A DNA stretch of 64,000 nucleotides, taken from Clostridia bacterium. GTDB lineage: Bacteria > Bacillota > Clostridia > Oscillospirales > Acutalibacteraceae. Positions within the stretch are counted from its first letter, which is position 1. The number at the start of each line of letters is the position of its first letter. A program made the position numbers and the translations under genes. A model generated the notes under the pieces. It did no database searches. It was not told the origin of the DNA and worked only from the letters and a program-made list of their open reading frames with translations. Positions 8,145-18,013 of this stretch are shown here, piece by piece. Location: assembly GCA_017522225.1 (NCBI GenBank), contig JAFWZR010000031.1, positions 1 to 64,000 on the forward strand, given 5' to 3'.

Positions 8145-10379
8145 TTATCTGAAAAGTTTTGCAAACAATCCGAGGAAGTTCGTCACGATAACACAGATGT
8201 ATTCAAACAGATTATCCGCCGAAGCAAAATCTGAATCAAATATATTTTTAGCCTCTTTATCCGCAGGAGTGAATGTGAAGCTATCAATGCTGATATCGGC
8301 ATTTTCTCCCGTGAAGCATAATTCGATATCTCTGATATTACTGAGCTTTTTGCTTGTAAATCCGACACCGCCCTCGTTACCGTGGAGATACAGTCGGTTA
8401 AGGTCGAGCGTTACAAGATGCCACTCTGCGTCAGCAGGAATTACAAATGACGTATCTTTTGTGCTGTTGACCGCGGGAGTGTGCCACATTGTATCATTCT
8501 TTATAAACTTCACCTTATCGAGTTTTACGGCATTTTTACCGTTATTTCTTACATAGAAAGACATCGTACCATAATCGCTGTAATCCGTATCCGCATCACA
8601 GAAGGGTACTGTCTCTTTACCATCCTCGTAAGTAAGAAGAGGCTTAACCGTAAACTCTTTCCCGGAATCCGCCGTGACACCGATACCGTTTGTGCCTTCA
8701 TAAGCATCCTCTGAAGTGAACGCAAGATTTACATTTTGCCCTGTCCAGGCAGGATAGTACGCACTGTTTGCATCACTGATTGTGTGCCAGATTGTTTCTT
8801 TATCGCAATCCATCCAATGCTTGTCAGACCAATAATGGCTGCCGACTGCTCTGTCCGTTATGAATATACTTACCGGCAACGGGTTTTCACCCTTATATCT
8901 GCAGACAAGGTTTGCTCTGCCGTTGCCCATGCCGTAAGCATAGGAAACCGAAACAGGCTTTGTGATACTTTCGTTCCATACCTTGACAGTGTTAAATGAT
9001 ACAATTTCTGCCTCAGCTTCAAGATAAATTCCGTCATTACCGCAGATTGCAAAGCCGTAAAGTCTGTCACCGTTCACCGCGAGTCCCTCACCGACATTTT
9101 TGAGTGTGACATAAACCGATGAATCTTTTATCTCCGTATTATCTACGGTCGCAGCAGTAAAAGTATCAAACTTATCATAAACCAATCCCTTTGCGCAAAG
9201 TGCCATTCTTTCACCGACTTCCTTTTTGCATTCGGGATGAATAACACCTGCAGCAGGAATATAAGTTACAGGCACATCGTAAATCGGGAATGTAGCTCTG
9301 GATTCGGGACGGTTTGCCTGAATCTGCGAAAAAGCGATATTTCTGTCAGGAAGAACCATACCGTCATCCGTGTAGAAATATTCTGCAAGATTTGTGTAAA
9401 TCAAGGGGAATAAGCCTTTTTTATAAGAGAACACATCCGTGTAAAGGGACTGCATAACGTCCATAGCCTTTGCGTAATACTCTTCGGAGTGGCCGATATC
9501 AGTCTCACCCTGATACCATATCATTCCTGCGGGACGGAAGTTCCTCATTGCTTCGATTTTATGATTATAGTTAGCGCCAACATCCAAATATACATTCTGA
9601 TCTTCCGCAGTCCAGTCCGCACTCTCTTTATACGCATCGTAGTTATAAAGCATTGACTTGAGTTCAGGCTCAGAATCAACCTTCTGACGAGAAATCCAGC
9701 TTGCTATCGAAGATCCGCCAAGAGAAGCATTGAGAATACCTATGGGCATATTCAGTTCGTTAAGCATTTCATCCGCAAAATAAAATGCAACCGCACTCAT
9801 ATTGTAAATAAAGTCATTCTGACCGTCTATCCACATTGCACCCGCGATATCCTTCTGCGGTTCATCGGGCACAAAACCGATTTCGCCGTAGCTGTTGACA
9901 TAGGGCGGAACCATAAGAACACGGAGCCATTTACTGTATTTTTTGCCGTTCACAAAGTCTTCGGCACCCTGCTTATCCTGTCCCAACGGATACTGCATAT
10001 TACTCTGTCCGCTTCCAAGCCACAGCTCGCCGAAAACAGTTCTTTCGAGTGTATCAAAAACCTGACCGTCCTGCTCCAGGACGATTGTATATTCCGTAAA
10101 ACTGCCTGACGGTGCATCGAACGATACTTCAAATGTTCCGTCTGCTTTTGTTACGGTTTCACCTTTTGCAATGCCCTTCAACGAGGAATGCTCAAGCGTT
10201 GCGGTAATCACACTGCCGGGCTTTGCAATACCTGCCAGTACAGCCTCGTCATTCTGCTGAAAAAGCATTCTGTCACCGTAAACCGTATAAAGCCGTGTTT
10301 CATAATCAGCCGCTGCAGCAAACGGTATGCAGGCAACCGTTAAAACCAAAGTCAAAACAAGACAAAGAAGTTTTTTCAT
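8145..10379 (-). CDS. Secreted sialate O-acetylesterase-like protein
   Basis: A 744-residue exported SGNH esterase of the sialate 9-O-acetylesterase type, which removes O-acetyl groups from sialic acid or other sugars. It has a signal peptide (1-23), an immunoglobulin-like N-terminal domain, then GSGQSNMQYP (Ser near 126), GSSIASWIS (about 222), the WYQGETD block (about 295) and a late Asp/His region (AAGVIHP, about 388), giving all four SGNH blocks. About 300 C-terminal residues form beta-sandwich, carbohydrate-binding-like domains. The tail (FEYICVIVTNFLGLFAKLFR) is an amphipathic, basic-ended helix like those on other secreted proteins here. It is last in an operon after the epimerase and aldolase genes, which fits sialic acid processing. 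Confidence 0.85.
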   Translation of the reverse strand: MKKLLCLVLTLVLTVACIPFAAAADYETRLYTVYGDRMLFQQNDEAVLAGIAKPGSVITATLEHSSLKGIAKGETVTKADGTFEVSFDAPSGSFTEYTIVLEQDGQVFDTLERTVFGELWLGSGQSNMQYPLGQDKQGAEDFVNGKKYSKWLRVLMVPPYVNSYGEIGFVPDEPQKDIAGAMWIDGQNDFIYNMSAVAFYFADEMLNELNMPIGILNASLGGSSIASWISRQKVDSEPELKSMLYNYDAYKESADWTAEDQNVYLDVGANYNHKIEAMRNFRPAGMIWYQGETDIGHSEEYYAKAMDVMQSLYTDVFSYKKGLFPLIYTNLAEYFYTDDGMVLPDRNIAFSQIQANRPESRATFPIYDVPVTYIPAAGVIHPECKKEVGERMALCAKGLVYDKFDTFTAATVDNTEIKDSSVYVTLKNVGEGLAVNGDRLYGFAICGNDGIYLEAEAEIVSFNTVKVWNESITKPVSVSYAYGMGNGRANLVCRYKGENPLPVSIFITDRAVGSHYWSDKHWMDCDKETIWHTISDANSAYYPAWTGQNVNLAFTSEDAYEGTNGIGVTADSGKEFTVKPLLTYEDGKETVPFCDADTDYSDYGTMSFYVRNNGKNAVKLDKVKFIKNDTMWHTPAVNSTKDTSFVIPADAEWHLVTLDLNRLYLHGNEGGVGFTSKKLSNIRDIELCFTGENADISIDSFTFTPADKEAKNIFDSDFASADNLFEYICVIVTNFLGLFAKLFR

Positions 10380-10403
10380 AAACCAACTTTCCCTTCGGAT
10401 GTA

Positions 10404-11333
10404 TTATTTTCTGATAAGCTCCCTTATGTCTTCCTCAGCTGTCATAAGGTCATCGATTATCATCTGCTGATACTTTGTAAACTTCTTGCGGTCGCAGGAA
10501 CGTGACCAGAGGCTCATCGGTACGCCGACCTTGTTCATATGGTACTTTGCGGTCTGCGGATATGCAAGTACCTCAATGAATGCGCAAAGACAAAGGAAAT
10601 TCTGAACCGACTGTGCCTTTTTCTCGTCCTTGTCATAATTCTCGCACAGCCACTCATAAAGGTCGGGGTGGAAGTTTGCCATAATGCCCGAGAAGCCTGC
10701 ACAGCCTTTTTTGAGTGTGTACAAAAGTGTCTGTGAGTTTGCGTTATAAAGCTTGACTGTTGTGCCCTTAATCTGCTCAAGACGCTGTTCAAGCATATCA
10801 GGGTCACAGCAGGTGTCTTTTATAAAGGTAAATCTGCCTGTTGAGATGCACCAGTCAAGAATTTTGGGAGTAAGCAGACGCTTGTAGGGATAAGGACATT
10901 CGTAAATGCCGATTGCGATATCCTCAGGAAGCTGACTGAGAAGCTTTTCTGCATTTTTTATCCACACATCGTCACCGTCATTGTGAAGGTCAAGTCTGTT
11001 GCTGACCCATACAATAGCATCAACACCTGTCTGTGCAATTGCAGTAAGCTCTCGCACCTGAGCATCCATATCGTCGGAATTGTGACCTGAGGCTACAACG
11101 GAAACATCCTTGCCGCTTGCCTTGACTGTCTCAACAACCGTTGTTGCAATTTTCACCTTCTCTTCAAGTGAAAGGTAAACCATCTCGCTTGACTGACAGA
11201 CAGCAAAAATACCTGTACAGCCGTTTTCAATGTACCAGTTTGTGATGTTTCTGACTGCTTCGTAATCAACCGTATTGTCATCGTGATACGGAGTAATCAT
11301 CGTCGGAAATGTGCCGAAATTAATGTCTTTCAT
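10404..11333 (-). CDS. N-acetylneuraminate lyase / DHDPS-family aldolase
   Basis: A 309-residue class I aldolase of the DapA/NanA family, which forms or cleaves pyruvate aldol products. The Schiff-base lysine is in FTFIKDTCC (about 170) and the catalytic tyrosine in IYECPYP (about 142). The pyruvate-carboxylate loop, normally GTTGE, reads CQSSEM, so substrate choice is not canonical for dihydrodipicolinate synthase. It lies 24 bases upstream of the sialate O-acetylesterase and 14 bases downstream of the epimerase, so N-acetylneuraminate lyase or another sugar-acid aldolase is the best context-based guess. AAAGGAG sits 9 bases before the ATG. Family membership is firm; the exact substrate is inferred. 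Confidence 0.75.
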   Translation of the reverse strand: MKDINFGTFPTMITPYHDDNTVDYEAVRNITNWYIENGCTGIFAVCQSSEMVYLSLEEKVKIATTVVETVKASGKDVSVVASGHNSDDMDAQVRELTAIAQTGVDAIVWVSNRLDLHNDGDDVWIKNAEKLLSQLPEDIAIGIYECPYPYKRLLTPKILDWCISTGRFTFIKDTCCDPDMLEQRLEQIKGTTVKLYNANSQTLLYTLKKGCAGFSGIMANFHPDLYEWLCENYDKDEKKAQSVQNFLCLCAFIEVLAYPQTAKYHMNKVGVPMSLWSRSCDRKKFTKYQQMIIDDLMTAEEDIRELIRK

Positions 11334-11347
11334 TCTGAACGTCTCCT

Positions 11348-12352
11348 TTATATTTTATAATAATCTTTAAACCACTCTACAAACCTGCCTAGTCCTTCTT
11401 CGATTGATGTTGACGGCTTGAATCCGAATTTTTCAATCAGCGGTGTAACATCGGCATAGGTCTGATAAACATCACCCGGTTGCATCGGCAGATATTCTTT
11501 TTCTGCCTTTCTGCCCAACGCATTTTCAAGCGTTTCGATAAAATACATCAGCTTTTCGGGTGAATTGTTTCCTATGTTATAAACAGTTGCTCTGTCTGAG
11601 TTTTCATCCGCTTCGGGCGGATTGCAGAGCATATTCTCTATTCCCTTTACAATATCGTCAATGTAAGTGAAATCGCGGTACATATCGCCGTTATTAAAAA
11701 TCTTTATCGTTTCACCCTTAACAATCTTCTGTGCGAAGCTGAAGTATGCCATATCAGGTCTGCCGAAAGGACCGTAAACCGTAAAGAAACGAAGTCCTGT
11801 TGACGGAATGCCGTAAAGATGGCTGTATGTGTATGCCATAAGCTCATTCGACTTCTTTGTTGCGGCATAAAGTGAAATCGGCTTGCTTACATCGTCGTCT
11901 GTCGAAAAAGGAGTTTTCTGCTGGTTGCCGTAAACAGAGCTTGACGAAGCGTAAAGCAGATGCTCCACGGGATTGTGACGGCAAGCCTCAAGAATATTAA
12001 AAAAGCCGATAACATTTGACTCCATATAAGCCTGTGGATTCTCAATGGAATAACGCACACCTGCCTGTGCGGCAAGATTTACAACAATATCAAATTTATT
12101 TTCTTCAAAAAGTCGGTCAACCGCTTCCTTGTCTGCAAGGTCGCCCTTCACAAAAGTAAAGTTATTATATTCTTTGAGAATATCAAGACGGGCGTACTTC
12201 AGATTCACGTCGTAGTAGTCGTTGATATTATCGAATCCTACTACCGTTACCCCCTGCCCGAGCAGCTTACGGCTTAAATGAAAGCCTATAAAGCCTGCTG
12301 CACCCGTAACAAGAATCTTTTTGGATGTATCTAGATTTTTATAGGAACTCAT
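11348..12352 (-). CDS. UDP-glucuronate 4-epimerase-type NAD-dependent epimerase
   Basis: A 334-residue extended short-chain dehydrogenase that inverts C4 of a nucleotide sugar. The Rossmann motif TGAAGFIGFHL is at about 16-26, the catalytic Ser is in SSSSVYG and the YxxxK motif is YAATKK (about 156). The C-terminal half has RFFTVYGPFGRPDMA and RDFTYIDDIV, a pattern typical of UDP-glucuronate 4-epimerases (GAE/LpsL type) rather than GalE. The product, UDP-galacturonate, is used in surface polysaccharides. It is the first gene of an operon with the aldolase and sialate esterase, and the promoter is at 12374-12402. Intracellular. Confidence 0.8.
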   Translation of the reverse strand: MSSYKNLDTSKKILVTGAAGFIGFHLSRKLLGQGVTVVGFDNINDYYDVNLKYARLDILKEYNNFTFVKGDLADKEAVDRLFEENKFDIVVNLAAQAGVRYSIENPQAYMESNVIGFFNILEACRHNPVEHLLYASSSSVYGNQQKTPFSTDDDVSKPISLYAATKKSNELMAYTYSHLYGIPSTGLRFFTVYGPFGRPDMAYFSFAQKIVKGETIKIFNNGDMYRDFTYIDDIVKGIENMLCNPPEADENSDRATVYNIGNNSPEKLMYFIETLENALGRKAEKEYLPMQPGDVYQTYADVTPLIEKFGFKPSTSIEEGLGRFVEWFKDYYKI

Positions 12353-12373
12353 ACTATTCCTCCATTCCGTTAC

Positions 12374-12402
12374 ATTATATTACACGCATACCGTAAAATC
12401 AA
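12374..12402 (-). promoter_or_regulatory. Promoter of the epimerase-aldolase-esterase operon
   Basis: Minus strand TTGATT (12397-12402), 17 bases, TATAAT (12374-12379), starting immediately after the terminator of the antiporter gene. Confidence 0.7.
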
Positions 12403-12404
12403 GA

Positions 12405-12429
12405 AAACCCGCAGAAAAACTGCAGGTTT
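12405..12429 (-). terminator. Terminator of the antiporter gene
   Basis: Minus-strand hairpin of AAACCTGCAG and CTGCGGGTTT (one G-T pair) around a T-rich loop, followed by TCTTGATTTT. It begins 11 bases after the antiporter stop codon. Confidence 0.75.
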
Positions 12430-12440
12430 AATCTTTAAAA

Positions 12441-13466
12441 TTAATTGAATAATGACAGATACCATTCCGACCTGAACACTGTAAGGCAAAGATAAGCAAT
12501 GTAAATTACAAGCATCAGTATACCCTGCCAACGGTAGAATTTTTTTGCAATCAGAGCCGGTACAAATGCAATTGCCGAAACAAGGATGCAAACAGGGAAA
12601 TCAAGATAAAGATTCTGCTGTGAAACAGGAAGCGTACCGCCGTAAATAAACGAGCAAATCGGAAGAACAAGTGCAATGTCGATTATGTTTGCACCGATAA
12701 CATTGCCGACTGACATTGACGGCTGCTTTTTGATAACAGCTGTAATCGCCATTACAAGCTCGGGCAAGGATGTGCCGATAGCCATAATTGTCAGACCGAT
12801 AAGTGATTCGGAAACTCCGAGATTACGTGCAACGCCCGTAACCTCATAAACCAGAAGCTGTGAACCGCCTATAAGACAAGCAGCACCCAGAACAAGTGAA
12901 ATCAGGTTTCTGATAATAGTTTTTCTGTCCACTGACGGCGGATCCTCGTCATTGAGTGAATCACTTCCGGAGCTTTTTACATTTTCAACAATGTAAACCA
13001 CAAAACCGACAAGCAGTATAAGTGCGCCTCTTGTTGAAAGAGTGCCGAACCTTGTGAGTGTAATCAACGCAAAAAGCACCACGCCGAAGATAACTACTTT
13101 TCTTGAAAGCTTTTTGCGTTCAATTCCTTTAGGAGCAAAGATAAGGCTGATTGCCATAATCATTGCTATATTGCAAATTACCGAACCGATGCCGTTACCG
13201 ATTGCGAGTCCTACCTTTTCCTGCGAAAGGAAAACAAAGTCATCCACTCCCGACATCAGAATCTGGTGACCCTCTATTGCCGCAACAGTTGAGATAAGAA
13301 TCTCAGGCAAAGTTGTTGCCACACTGACAATAGTTGCACCGACAATGATTTTGGGAATGCCCGTAACCTCGGCAACCCACGCAGCACCGTCTACAAACCA
13401 ATCACCGCCTTTGACTATCAGCACAAAACCGACAGCAAACAAGACGTATGTCAATACGGTTTCCAT
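12441..13466 (-). CDS. Calcium/sodium antiporter, CaCA (YrbG) family
   Basis: A 341-residue polytopic membrane protein with about ten transmembrane helices. Two inverted alpha-repeats are visible: VGATIVSVATTLPEIL with GNGIGSVICNI in the first half, and IGLTIMAIGTSLPELV with GNVIGANIIDI in the second, the ion-binding signature of K+-dependent Na+/Ca2+ exchangers of the YrbG type. It moves calcium or another divalent cation out against sodium. It is monocistronic and divergent from the iron-ADH-like gene. A terminator follows. Confidence 0.88.
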   Translation of the reverse strand: METVLTYVLFAVGFVLIVKGGDWFVDGAAWVAEVTGIPKIIVGATIVSVATTLPEILISTVAAIEGHQILMSGVDDFVFLSQEKVGLAIGNGIGSVICNIAMIMAISLIFAPKGIERKKLSRKVVIFGVVLFALITLTRFGTLSTRGALILLVGFVVYIVENVKSSGSDSLNDEDPPSVDRKTIIRNLISLVLGAACLIGGSQLLVYEVTGVARNLGVSESLIGLTIMAIGTSLPELVMAITAVIKKQPSMSVGNVIGANIIDIALVLPICSFIYGGTLPVSQQNLYLDFPVCILVSAIAFVPALIAKKFYRWQGILMLVIYIAYLCLTVFRSEWYLSLFN

Positions 13467-13542
13467 TATTTAATTCATCTCCTAAAAATGCGGGTATATC
13501 TGCAGACCTTAGTACCAATAATAAAGCAAAGGAGTGTCAGAT

Positions 13543-14562
13543 ATGCCAGAAATTCACCTTCCCCAAAAAATACTTTTCGGCAAAGATAAAATCAAGGATT
13601 TCAGTCCCGAAAGCTGTGAGCACGCAATAATTCTGTGCGACAGCGATGTTTTTCAGAACCGCGGTTTTCTTGAAGCCCTAAGGCTTAAAATCACGAAGAT
13701 AATATCACAGGTAAGTCTTGTTGTCAACAGTGATGTTACCGCATTATACAACACCGCATCGGAGATATTTTTTAAAAAAGAGGCTGATCTGATTGTTGCT
13801 GCAGGCAGTGCCGCGGCAATCGATTGCGGTATGCTGCTCTCCCACCAGAGCAAGGCTGAATTCACTGCAATTCCGTGCGGCAGCGCGTGTGCCATGACAG
13901 ATTTTGAGCACGGCGATTACTACTCCTACCGTCATTCACCGAACACCGTTATCCTTGACCCGTCAATTATAAGCTGTATGCCGTCAGGTATGATTGCCTA
14001 TGACGGTCTGTCTTGCTTTGCCTATGCAATTGACTCACTGAAAAACACAGACAACATCATCACCAAAGCCTTCGCAATTGACGGTGCGGCAGGCATACTT
14101 AAGAATATTGTCCCCGCCTACCGAGGAGATTTAACTGCACTCGAAAAGCTTTTGTATGCAATGTACTTTTCAGTTGTTGCCCATCGTAACGGTGCTGACC
14201 TTGAAAAAACCGACCTGAGCAAGGCCTCCTCTTTTTTTTCACGCTTCGGTTATTCCGGAGCATCCGTCTGTGCAGTAATTATCACTGAGATTATGGAAAA
14301 CGAGAAGAACAATATTAAGCACAGTCTTTTTGAAATCGCATTAAAAACAGGCATAGCAAACGAGTACGACTACCCTGATTTTGCAGTTGAAAAGCTGATT
14401 GATGAAACAAGGAAAATAAAGGCTTCACTCGGTATTCCCCGTGCGGTTTCGGGATTCGGACTCAACGAAAACGAATACCGGAATAAAAAAAGCAGTACAA
14501 CCGTATCCGATGATCTGCTTGACATTTGTTATTACGGCAGCTTTAAATTTATGAAGCTGTGA
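13543..14562 (+). CDS. Degenerate iron-containing alcohol dehydrogenase-like protein
   Basis: A 339-residue protein with the overall fold signature of group III Fe-dependent alcohol/glycerol dehydrogenases: PQKILFGKDK at the start, a nucleotide-binding region, then NTVILDPSII and YDGLSCFAYAIDSL. Key positions differ from active enzymes: the GGGS-x2-D-x2-K NAD motif is AAGSAAAIDCG, the H of DALTHAIE is Tyr (FAYAID), and no later HG/H metal ligands are evident. It may have lost metal-dependent catalysis or use another ligand set. The start was moved to the ATG at 13543 because AAAGGAG lies 8 bases upstream; an in-frame GTG at 13534 overlaps the Shine-Dalgarno. Confidence 0.6.
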   Translation: MPEIHLPQKILFGKDKIKDFSPESCEHAIILCDSDVFQNRGFLEALRLKITKIISQVSLVVNSDVTALYNTASEIFFKKEADLIVAAGSAAAIDCGMLLSHQSKAEFTAIPCGSACAMTDFEHGDYYSYRHSPNTVILDPSIISCMPSGMIAYDGLSCFAYAIDSLKNTDNIITKAFAIDGAAGILKNIVPAYRGDLTALEKLLYAMYFSVVAHRNGADLEKTDLSKASSFFSRFGYSGASVCAVIITEIMENEKNNIKHSLFEIALKTGIANEYDYPDFAVEKLIDETRKIKASLGIPRAVSGFGLNENEYRNKKSSTTVSDDLLDICYYGSFKFMKL

Positions 14563-14580
14563 CAGCAATTTCATATTAAA

Positions 14581-14607
14581 AAGGCTGACAGGAAACCTGT
14601 CAGCCTT
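14581..14607. terminator. Terminator between convergent genes
   Basis: A perfect 12-bp stem, AAGGCTGACAGG with CCTGTCAGCCTT, and an AAA loop. It is T-rich on both sides and lies between the ADH-like gene and the end of the large BspA-like gene. Confidence 0.85.
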
Positions 14608-14629
14608 GAATTTTAGTTGTTAAGTTTTA

Positions 14630-17600
14630 TCAATACCAGATCCAGCCGAAGAGGACAATGACAATAATCCACTGCCACCAGGTATATTTAACCTCAACCT
14701 TGCAGGTATCTGTTACGGTATTGCCGTACTGATCCGTTACAGTTACGGTAATTGTTGCACTGCCCGTACCTTTTGTTGTCACCTTTCCGTTTGCGTCAAC
14801 TGTTGCAACGGAATCGTCAGAAGAAGTGTAAGATACAGTGTACCTTACATCATCGTCAACATTTATTGACGGTGTGAGCGTTGCCGAATCCTTATAGTTA
14901 AGTGAAACATCGTCAATGGAAACCGAGTTCACCTTGCCGAGTTTTTCAACAACAGCATAGTAACTGAAGTGGTCTGCCTCGAACTCAACATAACCGTTAA
15001 CAACCTTTGCAGGGATACTTGTTACAGTTTTTGTTGCTGTGTCGATGTAGTTGATATAAACTTCACTGCCGAAACCCACAGGAAGCGGAATTCTGACCTT
15101 AACCTTGCCGGTGGGTTGAACCTTCTGACCATCCTTTACGGTTGAGATATCAAAGATTCTCGCCATATTGCTACCGTTGTGCTTATCGATAAGATTAAAA
15201 ACGCTTCCGTCATAAACATCAGTGACTACAACCTCAATGTCTGAATCATACTCATCCTCATAAATAATTTCAACACCGCTTTTCTCATCAACAAGCTTAT
15301 TGAGCTTCGGAATGGTTTCGTCTTCTGTTTCACCGCAGACAGAACACTCTCTGCGTTTAAGACCTTCAAGCTCGGTTGTTGACTCACGGATAACAGTCCA
15401 GTCGCCCCATGTGTGCTCTGCAAGAGGAAGCCTTACTTCATTGAATATCTCTCCGCATTCTGCACAGAAATCATATTCCTTACCCTCTTGAGAGCAAGTT
15501 GAAGGTACAGTGATATGTGTAAGCTTATCGTCAGCAAGAGGAAGAGTTTTTAAATTAAATGTATTTCCGCAATCTGAACATATGTCATATTCCTTTCCGG
15601 CAGCAATACAGGTTGAAGGTTCTATAACATGATTAAGCTTATGTTCACTGAGTGGAATAGTTTTCAGATTAAATGTTTCCCCACAATCTGAACAAAGGTC
15701 GTATTCCATACCTGTAACAGTGCAGGTTGAGGGAATTATAATATGAGAAAGATTATGTTCACCTAAAAAATGGATTGATGCATAAGTAAGGCCAACATTA
15801 TCGGGTTGGATAGTAATTGATGCCCATTGTTTCTCAGTTCCCCAATAATACACATCAGCAATTTTACAACCGAGAAACGCACGCTGGCCAATATTTGTGA
15901 TATTTTTGCCAATTGTTATGACTGCAATCTTCTCACAACCACAGAATGCCCAACCTCCTACAGTTGTAACACCATTGCCCAGAGTTACTCTTGTAAGATT
16001 ATCGCAGTCATAGAATGCATACAAGCCTATGTTTTCAAGACTGTCAGGTGTTTCTATGCAAGTAAGACTGTCACAATTATTGAATGCATAGTCGCCTATA
16101 CCTGTAACGCCATCACCCATTATTACGTTTGCAAGATTAGTGCAATCATAGAATGCAGAGTCACCGATAATTCTAACGCTATCTGAGATCTCAATATCCG
16201 TAAGACTGTCGCAATGACCAAATGCGCCTTCACCAATATTTTCAACACTGTCACCCATTATGACATCAACAAGCCTATCACAGCTATTGAATGCATAATC
16301 ACCGATACTGACAACGCCATTACCGATTTTCACATATGTAAGATGATAGCAATCGGCAAACGCGTTTCTGCCAATACTTTTCACACCGTCACCAATTGTC
16401 ACACTCGTAAGCCATGTGCAATCGTTGAATGCATAGTTGCCTATTCTTGTTACACTATCCGGAACTGTGACGTTATATAGATCATTGCAAAATTTAAAAG
16501 CATAATCTGCAATTACTTTAGTACCTTCTTTTACAACATAATCTTCACCGACATAAGTTCTAACACTGATAATATGGTTGCCGGCATAAACAGCATCATT
16601 TTCAACATTAGCGTTTTTTAAATATTCTGTGTTATAAAACACATTATAACCGATGCTTGTGACACTATCCGGAATTTCAACACTTGCAAGACTCTTGCAT
16701 CCATAAAATGCTCTTGCTTCAACACTTGCATCGTCAGGGATTTTTATACTCTCCAGACCGGTGCATCCTTCAAATGCACCGGAACCGATACTTCTCACGC
16801 TTTCAGGGATTTCAATATTCGCAAGACTTGTGCATTTATTGAATGTATACGTATCTATATTCGTTAAACTGTCAGAAAGCGTTACATTTGTCAGACTAGC
16901 ACAATTTTCAAACATTCTCAATCCGGTACTTGTAACTCCATCTCTTATTATTGCACTGACAAGACCGGAACAACCGTAAAACACACCTTCACCAAAGCTT
17001 ATGATACTGCCCGGAATATCTAACACCGTAAGGCCGGAACAATTGGCAAAAGCAAAAGTACAAACACTTGTAACACTGTCAGGAATTGTTATGTTATTAA
17101 GGTTAGTGCAACCGTTGAACGCATCGTACGCAATGGTTGTTGTACCATCCTTTATAACACAGTGACCATTAATGTTTTCCTTTGCTCTAATAAGATGCTT
17201 GCCGATATAAAGGACACCATCCTCCCAATTTGCAGAATCATTATAATACCCGGTATCTTTAAATGCACGGCTACCAATGTTTGTAACACTGTCGGGAATT
17301 GTTATGTTGTTAAGATTGGTACACCCCAAGAACGCCATAGATTCAATGTCTGTAACGCCGTCCGGAATTGTTACATCAACAAGTTTTGTGCAATAGCCAA
17401 AAACTGAATTCTCGATAGTTTTGACATTGTTGCTGAGCGATAAGCTTGTCATCTGATTACAACCGTAGAATGCCTGATAACCGATGCTTGTTACACTGTC
17501 CGGAATTAGTACACTACTGAGACTCGAACAATACTCAAATGAATGCTTACCTATATGTGTAACACTATCAGGTATTACTACACTTGAAATATTACCGGAA

Positions 17601-17935
17601 GAAGAAAATGCATAATCACCAACACTTGTGATACCTTCACAGATTTTTACCGTCCTGATAAATGACCTGTCATAATACCAAGGTATGTCTCTATCATCAG
17701 ACCAGTCAATCATCGGTCCGCTACCACTGATAACCAATTCACCAGTTTCGTCATTAAAAGTCCAGATCAGATTTCCACCGCATGCGCCACTATGAACTGT
17801 CGCTTCAGCTTTTGTTGAGAAAATCACGCCGAAGTCAGGCAGGTCGATACCTGCAAATCCGCTGAGTGGTGCTGCGGAAAGTACCATTACAGCCACCATA
17901 AGCGATGCTAAAATTCGTTTAAATGTCTTTTTCAC
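14630..17935 (-). CDS. Giant BspA-like leucine-rich-repeat surface protein with Big2 domain and WWQW tail
   Basis: A 1101-residue exported protein. A signal peptide of about 45 residues is followed by the SGACGGNLIW...LVISGSGPM module that opens many clostridial BspA-like proteins. Then come about 20 LRR_5-type repeats (IPDSVTxIGxxAFxxCxxL) to about residue 690, and a DVYYWGTEKQW cap. Three copies of a 45-residue Cys-containing repeat (T/MEYDLCSDCGETFNLKT) follow, then a domain with VKVRIPLPVGFGS, a Big2 immunoglobulin-like domain (about 1010-1080) and the hydrophobic tail WWQWIIVIVLFGWIWY. BspA-like proteins typically bind host matrix or other bacteria. The tail, identical in two other proteins here, probably anchors the protein in the membrane or wall. 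No sortase LPxTG motif is present. Monocistronic. Confidence 0.85.
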   Translation of the reverse strand: MKKTFKRILASLMVAVMVLSAAPLSGFAGIDLPDFGVIFSTKAEATVHSGACGGNLIWTFNDETGELVISGSGPMIDWSDDRDIPWYYDRSFIRTVKICEGITSVGDYAFSSSGNISSVVIPDSVTHIGKHSFEYCSSLSSVLIPDSVTSIGYQAFYGCNQMTSLSLSNNVKTIENSVFGYCTKLVDVTIPDGVTDIESMAFLGCTNLNNITIPDSVTNIGSRAFKDTGYYNDSANWEDGVLYIGKHLIRAKENINGHCVIKDGTTTIAYDAFNGCTNLNNITIPDSVTSVCTFAFANCSGLTVLDIPGSIISFGEGVFYGCSGLVSAIIRDGVTSTGLRMFENCASLTNVTLSDSLTNIDTYTFNKCTSLANIEIPESVRSIGSGAFEGCTGLESIKIPDDASVEARAFYGCKSLASVEIPDSVTSIGYNVFYNTEYLKNANVENDAVYAGNHIISVRTYVGEDYVVKEGTKVIADYAFKFCNDLYNVTVPDSVTRIGNYAFNDCTWLTSVTIGDGVKSIGRNAFADCYHLTYVKIGNGVVSIGDYAFNSCDRLVDVIMGDSVENIGEGAFGHCDSLTDIEISDSVRIIGDSAFYDCTNLANVIMGDGVTGIGDYAFNNCDSLTCIETPDSLENIGLYAFYDCDNLTRVTLGNGVTTVGGWAFCGCEKIAVITIGKNITNIGQRAFLGCKIADVYYWGTEKQWASITIQPDNVGLTYASIHFLGEHNLSHIIIPSTCTVTGMEYDLCSDCGETFNLKTIPLSEHKLNHVIEPSTCIAAGKEYDICSDCGNTFNLKTLPLADDKLTHITVPSTCSQEGKEYDFCAECGEIFNEVRLPLAEHTWGDWTVIRESTTELEGLKRRECSVCGETEDETIPKLNKLVDEKSGVEIIYEDEYDSDIEVVVTDVYDGSVFNLIDKHNGSNMARIFDISTVKDGQKVQPTGKVKVRIPLPVGFGSEVYINYIDTATKTVTSIPAKVVNGYVEFEADHFSYYAVVEKLGKVNSVSIDDVSLNYKDSATLTPSINVDDDVRYTVSYTSSDDSVATVDANGKVTTKGTGSATITVTVTDQYGNTVTDTCKVEVKYTWWQWIIVIVLFGWIWY

Positions 17936-18013
17936 ATTATCACTCCTTATATCAGATAAAGCTTATCCGCATACCGTCATTGTAAATTATTTACATATAA
18001 AAGTCAAATTCAG

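Noticed and set aside
14630..17935. Repeats in the giant BspA-like gene as a possible mobile or satellite array
   Set aside because: The repeats are in frame, about 69 bases apart and encode LRR_5 units, so protein repeats explain them.
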